This document shows positions 33,926 to 44,297 of a stretch of 64,000 nt of DNA, one piece after another; the stretch's first letter is position 1, and each line of letters opens with the position of its first letter. This DNA comes from Paraphoma chrysanthemicola (Eukaryota > Ascomycota > Dothideomycetes > Pleosporales > Phaeosphaeriaceae), in the NCBI GenBank assembly GCA_020744225.1, contig JAGMWG010000002.1, forward strand, positions 1,488,001 to 1,552,000. Direction: 5' to 3'. Both the position numbers and the translations under genes were made by a program. Below the pieces are notes generated by a model. The model worked only from the letters and a program-made list of their open reading frames with translations. It did no database searches and had not been told where the DNA came from.

Positions 33926-35082
33926 ATGGTAGACACTATGCGAATGGCCAGTCCTCAGACTCCAGGATCAGCTAGAAAGGTAAATGACCGCCATCCAAAT
34001 CTCCCAATAATGTGCACTAAGGCATTATACAGGCACCATCGACGACCACCACGCCGTCCAAGTCGAAACCTTCGAAGGGCTCTGGTGCCGGCACTAAGCG
34101 TAAAGTCAAGACTGAGGTGAGAGAAGCGACAAGAGCATCCAGTGACAGTGTTGACAGCTTTGTAGGACACTTCACCTAGTCAAGCAAAGCCCAGGAAGAA
34201 GAGGGGCGAGAAAGGCGCGGCGGCTCAGATGACGCCTAATAAGAAGCAGAAGGTTCAAAAGAAGGGTTCGGCCAAAACGGATCAGGTGAGTATGTTTCTA
34301 GAATTCTGACATTTTGCTCTAAGGACGCTGGAACAATAGCAAGAACACCACCCCTAATTTACCCGCAGCTCAGCTCTCCATCGCTTCATACTTCATTTCA
34401 ACGAGGCCCCAGACTAACAATTCTCCAGCTCGAGTCCAACAAGCAAGATCTCCCGGCGACGCTCGAAACAGATGGCTATGAACACATTCCCATACCCATA
34501 CCAGCGCCCCCTCAAATATCAGTACAACCTTTCCAGGCAGCTCACCCATTTCCACCGAACCAGAACCTTCGAATCAACGCACAAGTGCAACCAAATTCCA
34601 GCGGCATCAATACAGGCAGCGGCAGCACCACGCCGTCAACACCCATCACGCCCTCCACCACCAACATTTTCATTACCCTCCTCATGACCCTCCTAAACAC
34701 GACCCCATCGCTCCTTCCATCCACCAACCCCATCACAAGCAGTCAGATCGACACCATCACCTACGCGCTCTGGAACGCTTGTCTGACACACGACAACTCC
34801 GCACCGCTCAACCTCGCCAACAAATACGGCGCTACGCTCTCGGAGGCGAAATTACGTGTCCTGGCGTGCATGGGGTTCCTGCCGAGCTGGTGGTTCTTGC
34901 GCGAGCAACTTGTGCTCCCAGCGGTGAAGAGATTTGGCAGGACGATTGATGATGCACAGATGGATGGGTGGACGGAGGAGGCGGCGAGGCAGACGGTGAG
35001 GATTATGGCGAGGGTCGAGAGGAGAGCGGAGAAGGGCCGGGGTGGAGGGATGGAGAAGGATAATGGGGATGTGGAGTGTTGA
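33926..35082 (+). CDS. Hypothetical nuclear-looking protein, four exons
   Basis: Exons 33926-33979, 34033-34116, 34166-34285 and 34429-35082, 303 residues. All three introns are phase 0 with good donors (GTAAAT, GTGAGA, GTGAGT) and acceptors; the last has a perfect CTAAC branch site before TTCTCCAG. The first three short exons encode a Lys/Ser/Pro-rich disordered head with nuclear-localisation-like clusters (KPRKKRGEKG, NKKQKVQKKG). Exon 4 begins with a Pro-rich stretch and a Thr/Ser-rich linker. It ends in a compact part: TYALWNACLTHDNSAPLNLANKY, SEAKLRVLACMGFLPSWWFLRE, then KRFGRTIDDAQMDGWTEEAARQ. This tail looks helical; no domain is recognised. Chromatin or transcription role is only a guess from composition. 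Confidence 0.7.
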
Positions 35083-36044
35083 GTTAGGTGCGGATAAAGA
35101 GGTGTGAGGAATCGCGAGGGACATCGGAAGCCATGCAGACGATTTTTTGATTCGGGAAACGTTGAAGTGGTAATGCATTAGTGTGGCGTTCTGGTCATAG
35201 GAACTTACGAGAAACTGAGAGAGTCTTGCAGATGCTTTCCCAACTGAAGACTTGATTAGCGTGGCGTTCTGGCCATGGGTTCTCTCTATGCTCATTAAAA
35301 GTACTCGATCTGACATGCATGAAAGATGCACATTCTCAAGTTCCTCAAAAGTTCTCGAGGTCATTCGTCGTGGCCACCAGCATAACCTTGTGGATTCAGT
35401 CTTTCTACTTGTTTCCACTCGGATAATCAGTGCGATTAGCAATTCGTCCTTTGTTCAGCCCACGACTGTAGCCCTTCGTTGAGATTTACATACATCGAAC
35501 GCATCCCAGTTATTTCGGCCCGAAGCTCGTACCATAGCGCGTGCGGTCCGATGCGAAGCGGCACGGCTCCTGGACTCCGCCTAGCGATCATTCGCTGACG
35601 ATCCCTAACTATGCGTCTGTCGATCCTGCAGAACGATAATTACTAGTTGTGTGGCGGCAAATCAGCGTTGTGTATGTGCGTCCGAGCGCCACATGTTTGC
35701 TACGCTGGTCCTGGGGCCGACGTAAATGTTTGCGATTCTAAAGCATACACATATGGCGCTTGCCGTGATAGGCCAGAGTATGCGAAGGCTCGTCTCACGG
35801 GATCCTCCCTGCGCTGTGCCTGGGGCTTACATGTATGTGTCTTGCCGAAAGCAGGCACAGAAAGGGCTTGCCTTGATAGTTCATATTGTGCGAGGGCTTA
35901 TTCATGGTGTGTGTGGCATTGCTGCATCCTTTCAGACTGGTGGTCAGGCGAGTTGTACCGCTGTAGTCTTAAGCATCTCTCATACCTTGTTTTGTAGCTT
36001 AATGACATTTCTTGTCACCAAAAGTTTAAGTCCGAAGAAGTGCA
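35083..36044. other. Intergenic region with a short imperfect direct repeat
   Basis: About 960 bases without a supported gene. A 22-base imperfect repeat occurs at 35177-35198 and 35255-35276 (ATTAGTGTGGCGTTCTGG and ATTAGCGTGGCGTTCTGG). Overlapping frames in 35640-36060 lack protein-like composition. Confidence 0.4.
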
Positions 36045-37662
36045 ATGATTGCCCTACGTTTTAGATCCATTGCAGTTTGGCTATCTTGTTTCTGGTCTAT
36101 TCATTTTGTGCTCGCACAAGACAGTCTGAAGCCAGCGATCGCCGCACTCCAGTCTCAACTCTCTCCGGGCGCCGTTGTTACGTTTCCTTGGGATTCCCGT
36201 TGGCAAGGTCTGCAAGTGCGGGGCTCGTCTCCACGCATCTCACCTGACTACAGTGTCGTGGTGGAGATCGCAACTGAAGCTGATGTGCAAGCCACTGTTA
36301 CATTCGCCAATCGTTACGACATCCCGTTCCTAGCGACTGCAGGAACTCATGGCTGGACTAAGACAATGAACAGATTGCCATATGGAATCCAAATCAATCT
36401 GAGGAAGCTGAATAGTACGACTTTGAGCAGCGATGGGAAAACCGCGGCTGTTGCAGGTGGTACGATCCAATATGAGATAACTCGCTCGCTCTTTGCCAAT
36501 GGAAAATATGCTGGTATGGTCAGCTTCTTTTGAATTTGAGTATCAATTCAGACTAATAACGCTTCCAATCAGTGACCGGACTGTGTGAGTGTGTATCAGT
36601 CGCAGGTCCTTTGCTAGGAGGTGGTCACAGCATACTTCAAGGGCAACACGGGTACGCTCTCGACAATCTCGTCTCCGCGCGCGTCGTGCTTGCGAACGGC
36701 ACACTTGTTCGAGCATCCCGAACTGAGAACGCTGATTTGTTCTGGGCGCTTCAAGGTGCGGGACACAATTTCGGAATTTTGACCAGCCTTGAAGTGAAGA
36801 CGTACGATATACCAAGTACTTGGACGGTCTACTCCTTCATATATCCCACGGAGAAAATCGAAGCGCTCTTCAGCTTAGTCAACAAAATCGAAGATTTGGG
36901 TACAAAACGACCAGCCAAGCTTGCGCTTACTGGCATATTTGTTAGAATACCTGCTGTAGATGCCAACAATGTAAGTTGCGAAATCAAAAAAAAAATCAAG
37001 ACTGTATTTACCTGTCATAGCCAGTTGTAGCATATACTGTCGCCTACGAAGGCTCCGAAGACGAGGCTGCGCAATGGGCCGCACCATTCGCAGCCGTTGG
37101 CCCGATCTCGACGACAATCTCAACCAATATCAAGTACGTGGATCTTTATACTGCGATCGGAAACAACATCGACGGTCAGGTCTGCCAGCGAGACAAAAAC
37201 ATTGCTGGAGCCGGAACCTCATTGCCTGCGTGGGATCTGGCAGGCCTACGAAAGGCCTTCGACATCTTCAGTAATATCACGGCAGATCCCCGCTTCGCTA
37301 CCGCCATCACTCTCTTAGAGAATTACGGCATGCAGGGTGTTCGATCGGTGGATTCGGCATCCACGGCCCTGGCGCTGGAGGAGCGCGAGTATCCAATCCT
37401 CGCTAGTGCAGTATTATGGTGGGAAGTCGCCGATGAACAGACGTCGTCGGATGCAGATGCCTATATTGAGGCGACTCGCAATGCACTTTACACGGGGCTA
37501 GACAAGACTAAGCAGAAGCGACATGCTTACGTGAACTATGCGAACGGCGATGAGCCGAAGCAAGAGCTGTACGGTTATGACTCGAGATTGGAGAAGCTGA
37601 AGGCGTTGAAGAAGCAGTGGGATCCGGAGAACAAGTTTGGATTCTATAATCCAGTGGTGTAA
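36045..37662 (+). CDS. Secreted FAD-linked oxidase (PCMH/BBE family)
   Basis: Three exons: 36045-36513, 36573-36970 and 37021-37662, 502 residues. Introns of 59 and 50 bases keep phase. A signal peptide is clear (RSIAVWLSCFWSIHFVLAQ). The FAD-binding part has TAGTHGW, in the place where these enzymes attach FAD to a histidine. CECVSVAGPLLGGGHS matches the CxxV..G..LGGGxG motif whose Cys makes the second covalent FAD bond in bicovalent members. GYALDNLVSARVVLANGTLV and FWALQGAGHNFGILTSLE follow. The C-terminal BBE segment is AYVNYANGD ... KLKALKKQWDPENKFGFYNPV. It oxidises an unknown secreted substrate, such as a carbohydrate or secondary metabolite. No biosynthetic cluster genes are next to it. 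Confidence 0.9.
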
Positions 37663-38418
37663 TCTATAGCGCTACTTCATTTAGCGACGACTGTAACCAG
37701 AAATAAACCGTCAAACAATGCATGCCATATGTATTCGGTCGTGCGCCCGCAAGATCTAAATACGTCACAGAATAACTGCCCTATAAAACCACTAGGTGCC
37801 TTTTGGTAGATTTAAGTCATCCACGTGCTATGAAAGATCAATTTATGTAATTACTCGGAAATGTTCAAGAACTTGTCTGTCTTATGCTACGCCCGTAGAA
37901 AGGTGCGAAGGCTTATAGCGGTTGCTAAGTGACAACAGCCAGTCGAATAAAGAATAACAAAATCACGCGACCGAGATCATCTTGCAATGATGAAGATTGA
38001 TGTAGACAAATTGCGATAATGGCGATAATGGGGGATTTGCATGACTCCCTGCTTAGTCAACCTCCGGCGTCAACCACGAATCACTTCCGACACAACCCGT
38101 AGACCTCCGACCATACAGTAAGCCTCGCATCATAGCACTTACATCTCGTCCGAATCGTCACGAAAGTGTCTCGGGGCCTTTGTATAGTGTCACGCGGGAT
38201 ACAAGAAAGAGCAGAATCAGGCAGCAATGTAATACATCAATGAGTCGAAGTTCCTTTCTGACCACGGCTTTCGTATATTATTGCACATCGCGCACTTTGG
38301 GCAAAGTCTTCATCGAAGCTTCATGCAGTGATTCAAAGCCCCAATTCTCATTACGACAACCAACTATCTCAACTTCGCCAAATACTTCACACATACTACC
38401 ATTCATTACAACCCCAAC
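37663..38418. other. Intergenic region, no supported gene
   Basis: About 755 bases between two plus-strand genes; A/T-rich in its first half. The last 100 bases are CT-rich and precede a good ATG. Short frames only. Confidence 0.4.
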
Positions 38419-39560
38419 ATGTCCCCCTTCACTACCCTCACAAACTATCTCTTCCCGCCTTCCTCGTCCACACCCACACCCGCCATCCTACAAGATGTCG
38501 ACACCGCGCCCTGCCGCTTCCTCCTCGACAACTCTACATCCTCAACCGTCGACCTCCCTGACGGTCGCAAAATCGGCTTCGCTCAATACGGCTCACCAAC
38601 CGGAAAGCCCATTCTCTACCAGCACGGCTTCCCTGGCTCGCGGCTCGAAGGTGCACATTTCGATGACTTGGGCCGCGAGTTGGGTCTGCGTATCATTGGG
38701 GTAGATAGGCCGGGCTATGGATTGAGTTCACCGAATCGTGAAGGCAAATTATTGGATTGGGCACGGGATGTCGGTGTGTTGGCGGAGAAGTTGGGTTTGG
38801 AAGAGTATGGGGTTATGGTATGTATCTATGTTTGGGAATGTTGATCCAGGCGTGAAAGCTGATATCGGACCATGCAGGGAGTTTCAGGTGGTGGACCAGC
38901 GGCGCTAGCGTGTGCATATGCACTCCCTGCCAATAAACTGAAGGTTGTGTGTCTGGTATGTGGCGTGGGTCCGCCCGATATTGGCATGAAAGGTGCGGAC
39001 TGGGCGCATTGGGTTGGTTGGCCTTATGGGATCCGCTTCGCACCCTACTGTAAGCATTTACTAGTGACTGATTGTAATGTCAAAACGAGGCCTGACTGAT
39101 TTACTTCCCTCTAGGGCTAGGAAGACTTTTCTGGCGCTCCAGCGCTATTGGCCGCATCGACTTACCCGATTCTCAACGCGTGGAAATGTTCATCAAAGAA
39201 GGCGCCAACGCAGCTGAGAGCGAGCGAGATATCCTCACCGACGTCGACTTTGCGCGCTTGGCCTGTGCAAGTACAAGGCAAGCATTCGCGCAAGGATATG
39301 ATTATGTATGGGACGATGGGAAAATGAGCTGCAGTGACTTTGGTTTCAAGGTGAATGACATCCGAAAGAACTTGCCTGTACAATTGTGGTATGGGAAGAA
39401 TGACACATTTGTGCCGCTGGTGCATGGATTACAGATTGCAGCGAGACTGGATGGTAGGGCGGAACTGAGGGTCGAGGATGAGGCGCATGCGGGCATTTTG
39501 CTTCATTGGAAGAGGGAAATCTTGGAGGCAGTGGCGAGGACCATAAGAGGCGATATCTGA
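38419..39560 (+). CDS. Alpha/beta hydrolase
   Basis: Three exons: 38419-38817, 38878-39049 and 39115-39560, 338 residues. Introns of 60 and 65 bases are phase 0 and phase 1 (T|GG). The fold is recognisable: an N-terminal DLPDGRKIGFAQYGSPTGKPILYQHGFPGS with the oxyanion-hole HGF, VDRPGYGLSS, the nucleophile elbow GVSGGGPAAL (Ser136), the acid in GKNDTFVP (Asp287) and His315 in EDEAHAGIL. The family includes soluble esterases, epoxide hydrolases and haloperoxidase-like enzymes; nothing in the sequence fixes the substrate. No signal peptide. It follows the FAD oxidase gene in the same direction by 755 bases. Confidence 0.9.
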
Positions 39561-40090
39561 GCGCACACATATCTTCGATCGTTCAAGTTTGTCATTCGGT
39601 GGGTATCGTCAAGGGCATGTTGGTTCGTTCATGTTAGGTGTCAAGTATTTTTATGATCTCCTCAAAGCGCAGTCTGCATAGACTCAAGAACATAACCTTA
39701 GAAGGTAGTCAGAACCCTCCTCGCTACTAAATGTGATTTAGAACAGAGATTGGCTGTACATGACATAAGAAGATGAGAAGGCCATAAGGACTGACAATGC
39801 AGGACATCTGGCCGATCAGCAAACGTTCGCGATTGAGTGGATCTTGCCCACTTGGATGCGTGGCGATGGTTGAAGCTTGGAGAATGGCACAGGATGGGCC
39901 AAATAGCTGAACGAAATTTTTGGGAACACAGTCGAGGCTTGTGATGTACCGGCATTCGTTGACAACGCTGCCTGGTCGCTGATGATGACTGCAAGTATGA
40001 CATGATCACAAAGAGGGCACACTAGAAACTGCGTCTCTTGATCAGTGTGTCTCTAGGCTTTCATCCGCTCAATTGCCGTGAAGATTAACA
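39561..40090. other. Convergent intergenic region
   Basis: 530 bases between the 3' ends of the hydrolase and the CorA-like gene. No supported frame and no obvious repeat; two terminators are expected here. Confidence 0.4.
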
Positions 40091-41791
40091 CTATCTTCTC
40101 CTTAGCTCTCCCAAGTGAATGGATGCTGGGAGCGCCACCGAGGGCGCATAGGGCGGAGAGAGCGATCCATACTCCAAACGCCAATCAAGATTCGGAGGCT
40201 GTTGTTCCTTGCCAGATGCGCCACTTATATCCTCATCGCCATCCACCGCCCTAAGCTCCGCATTGACATCTTCATCGAATTTCTTCTTCTCCCAGTTCCA
40301 CCACACGCGCCAGCCTAGCGCGACAATGATCGTAAGAGGCACTGTGAAGACCCAATATACCCAGAACAGATCTGAGACGACCTTCTTGTCCGGCTCGCGT
40401 TGCCAGTCGAACATGCTTGTGCTGAAGATTGTTGCAATGAAGGTCCCTGGAAGGAAAAGTGTGGTAAGGAAGGCCAAGGTCTTCATGGCGGCGCTGTCGC
40501 GGCTGGATGCGGCGGCCATCTTGGCGCTAAGGCGGTTGTCGACTTGAGAGATAATGCTATAGAGCTACGGAATGTAAGCGTTCCATTCAGAACTTAGAAA
40601 AGAAGATATGGCTTACGATATTCATATCTGCTAGACCGTGTTCGCGTAGGTTGTTGTTGAGCCGCTTGACACTCTCCGCGGTAGCGTGCAGGTAATGTAT
40701 CTTCGACCGCATGCTTATATAATTCTTTCTAAGTTCTCGGTGACTCTTCATTTCCGTGAGGATCTCTTCAAGATGTTTCGTACACGAGCACTGCCAGTCC
40801 GACATGGTAATACACGAGGTGTTCTCATGTATCAAACTGCTTAGTGATACGGTGAGCTCCCGCAAGTTGATCCTGGCTTGGGGTACCGGCAGTTCCGTGG
40901 CGAGGTTAAGAGGCTGAGTGTTATGCAGACGGCCCGATCGCGCTGTGCCCAAATCACGCTGCACATCTGTGAACTGATTTGCGAGTACAACTGTGCAGAA
41001 GTAATCTGCCCTGAGCAAATGATGTTGCATAATGACGGCTGGAAGTGATAATGCGTGGTTCCATGAAGATCTTGCAGCTTTGATAAGCTCGAATATCTCC
41101 GCACCCGCACGTTCATTCCACAGGTGATGATCATCGCCATAGCTTGTAATACCCGTACCATGTATGATCCCGGTCGAAAGGCCCGTAGCAAAGTCGTGAG
41201 AAAATGCCAGGCCGTAATTGCCGACTTGAAACTTTTGAGAGGCCTTCATAACCATACTCAAGCGAAGCGGAGTACCGTTGCTTTCGTCGATTTCTAGTGT
41301 ATGCACCGATAATCCAGCTTCATCAGAGAGTCCAAGTAGTGTATGCTCAGGTAGATTAAAGTGCTTCTGGATTGCCAAGAATGTCTCCGTGTCAATGTCA
41401 AAGCTCGGTGGCTGGTAAAATGCTCGTTCCAGGAGAAGAAGCCTTATGCCTCCATTCGAAAACTTTTCCCCATTCTGCGCCTTCAGGGGCTCGTAGCTGC
41501 CACTTTGGGTCACCCACTCCAGTATTTCTTGATCTTCGAGGGTGCCATATCGACAGCGAGAGGCAAGATCGTCTTCAGCACTCGCAACACTCTAGAACGC
41601 GCCCTGGTAAGCTGAGTTATAGTCGAAATAGACAGCATTCAACACACTTCGTCAGAAACGAAAGCTTCGATGTATTCAGCCTTCTCTCTGCTAGGTATCC
41701 GGCGCCATACTTGTGTATCGAGTGTTGACTTCAAAGGCAGGTTGAACTGTAGATGAGAAGGCAGGGATACACGAGTGTAGGACAGCATCAT
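40091..41791 (-). CDS. CorA-like membrane protein with large soluble N-terminal domain
   Basis: Three exons: 41791-41648, 41591-40617 and 40564-40091, 530 residues; introns of 56 and 52 bases are both phase 0. The first exon is short and was found by following the frame upstream past an in-frame TAG at the acceptor (FNLPLKSTLDTQVWRRIPS, then KAEYIEAFVSDE|SVAS). After a variable soluble part come a long charged helix (HLEEILTEMKSHRELRKNY, KRLNNNLREHGLADMNI|LYSIISQVDNRL) and two C-terminal membrane helices: TLAFLTTLFLPGTFIATIFST and VYWVFTVPLTIIVALGWRVWW. This tail resembles CorA/Mrs2 channels, but I see no GMN motif, so Mg2+ transport is not assured. Such proteins are common in filamentous fungi, often near HET genes. 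Confidence 0.75.
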
Positions 41792-42293
41792 GTGAAACGT
41801 GGTGTTGTGCCGGCATTGTAGCCCTCGATGTTACTGACTGTGGGCTGAGCCTCCGTGGCATCAGGAGCTGAAGATGCGGTGTTTGCGCTAAGCCTGATTA
41901 GAACACATGCCACCCGTCTAGTAGGACCCTCATGGAGGCTCTCGCAATCGCGTGAATTTAAGCGTTAAACTCTATATTGAATTGAAAGGCCTTTATGCTA
42001 CTATATGCGCAGTGCAAGTAGAGCTGTACTAACACCTGAAAATATTCGCGCCGTGCCCATTTTGTGGTAAATGACATATCCCATCGGAGAGGTCAGTGCA
42101 GTGTACGGTTGTCGCAATCCTAAGACACAAATTGGGTGTCGAAACGGATATATTCAGTATGACTGTACTCATTGAGATTGCGCCATGAAAGAACTCAGTC
42201 TGAGCCATACGAGGCAGACGAGAAGATCCAATTTCTCAAATCCTCCTCTTCGTTGGAATATACCTCACCAGTACTCCCCTCATCCGTATCCAA
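41792..42293. other. Intergenic region, no supported gene
   Basis: About 500 bases between the CorA-like gene start and the end of the DUF1295-type gene (both minus). A/T-rich around 41950-42060. Nothing else seen. Confidence 0.4.
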
Positions 42294-43357
42294 TTACCAA
42301 AATTTCGGCACAAACATCGGCGTCTCCCTCTTCCACTTCTGATAATCCTTCCTATCACCATACTTCTTATCATACTTATTCTCGCTCAAAGGCACACCAC
42401 TAACCTTGAGCAACAAAAAGCTCACAAATGCCGGACTCGCCGCACACATGCCCGTAACCAGTAGCTGACTCGTCGCCGACCCACTCAGCCCCAAGGCCGC
42501 CTGCGCAGGCTGGCGGACAAGCAATCCTGCCGCCGCAATCGCAATGCCGGACCAAAGCGTCGCTTCACCAAAATAATTTGGGTGACGAGACTTGGACCAG
42601 AGGCCGTGTGTGAGAAACTCTTCAGAGTGTTTCTTATCTTTCTTGTCTTGGACCCATTTGCTCTTCTGGCGATCAGCTGTGACTTCAAAACTGAGGCCGA
42701 AGAGGAAGATTGCCAGACCGAGGATGTCTGTGATGTATGGGCGTGATGAGATAGCGGTACCGAAAGCCGAGGCTGCGTATGCGGAGCGTGGGACGGCGTT
42801 TACGAGGATGACGGGGAGCGTGCAGAGGGAGACCCATGTTGCCTGGGCGAAGAAGGCGACGTAGAATTTTGACGGCGAGACACGGATGTTGTCGAAGCGG
42901 GAGTCGCGTCCGGAGTCGGAGGAGATGCGCTGGAAAAGGTATGTTCCTACTATTATAGACATTAGTGCTGCGATGCGACTAGAATTTGCTCATAAAGCAA
43001 AAACGTCAGATGTGACATACACCTCGTTGCCCAGATGCCTACCGCAGCACTCAAGAGCGCCTGTCTCCACCACCACGTTCCTTGACCCAATCCACTGGTT
43101 CCAAGATACTCAGCCAAACCTCCTGGCATGGTTCCCGCATTTCGAGCCCTCAGGTAAGGCAGAAAGAGTGACAATGCCGTGCACGATAAGTACGTCAAGC
43201 TGCCGCTCAAGTCATAATAGCGCTCCGTCTGCGCCGCGATTGACGGCACAGCAACGGCAGTCTGAATACCATATGCCAGCGCAACCGAAGGGACGAGCGT
43301 GCGAAGTAGTGGTGATTTGAACGCGGTTGCGCGGAGTAAGGTCTGCAGGAGAGTCAT
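42294..43357 (-). CDS. DUF1295 / steroid-5-alpha-reductase-like membrane protein
   Basis: Two exons, 43357-43023 and 42978-42294, 339 residues; the 44-base intron uses acceptor TTCTAG and splits a Ser codon (AG|T), giving TSRIAALMSIIVGTYLFQR. The start is ATG 43357 because the upstream frame has only a TTG. Several membrane helices are visible: VPSVALAYGIQTAVAVPSI, SCTALSLFLPYL, SKFYVAFFAQATWVSLCTLPVILV, ITDILGLAIFLFGLSFEVTAD and two near the C-terminus. The motif LWSKSRHPNYFGEATLW is the signature of the DUF1295/ICMT-like C-terminal domain that binds NADPH or a methyl donor. Probably an ER membrane reductase-like protein of unknown substrate. Confidence 0.85.
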
Positions 43358-44297
43358 CGTGGATGGTTGTCGCGTGAATCTTGACGCGACGAGCAACCTG
43401 GGAATGCAATCGAAATCTAAACCCAGTGGAAGGGCACTCAGGGTCCTTTATTTCTGTCCTTGCTCCTCCGACCGGAGCAGTGACGCGACGAATCCAGGTC
43501 CGGCGACATTGTTGGCGTGCCTGAAAGCGGTCGTTTGGTCGGAGCAGCTCGTGATGATTGGAGATCTGGACTCGGAAGCTCGATCGACATGCAATGTCGT
43601 CACTGCACGCTTGGGCAGATCACGACAGGGATGTGCTAGAACGACCGAAAAACATTACATTGTGTACTGCGGTAATACGTCAACATAAGTCTTGTATGCA
43701 CATGAAACGGTACTTTTCGAGTCCGACACATCCGACGGGGGCCGTGGGTGCCGACTTTCGCACGTACCTATGGGGAACCCAGACGGTGCCTCGCGCCTTC
43801 GCCTGGATCTCATTGCAGAGCCAGATGAAGGCTGTCCTATTCCTAGTTCCGTCCTAATCTTGCTGTTCGAAAGTCGCTCTCAACGAGGGTCGCATCATTC
43901 CGAAGCTGTTAATTCCTAAAACTCGATAACCTACAATTGCGCTCCAGCAACTTCAGTGAGGCACTCCTGACAGCCTTCGCGTGTGTTTTGTCTCTATTGC
44001 AATTTTACAACATACGAAGGGCATCCATGCTATTGTATCAAGGCTGTGACTATGACCTTGGCAGCGTCCAAACATCTCTGCGTCGCGGTCAAGGTCGAGT
44101 AGCGGACCTGGTGTCCATGAAGGCTCACTAGAGGAGCAAAGGTACAGTCAATTCTCGCATGGCCAAGAAACTTGAAGATACAGGTGGGAGACACCGAGAA
44201 TTAATGAGTGATACTCTACCCATCCAGAAAATGACAGCATACTTGTGGCACATAACCAAAGTCCAGACTGGCCAGGATTCTTCACCACAATCGCCTC
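43358..44297. other. Intergenic region, no supported gene
   Basis: About 940 bases, upstream of the DUF1295-type gene and downstream of the large HET gene. Several overlapping plus-strand frames of 60-130 codons have no recognisable features. Confidence 0.4.
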
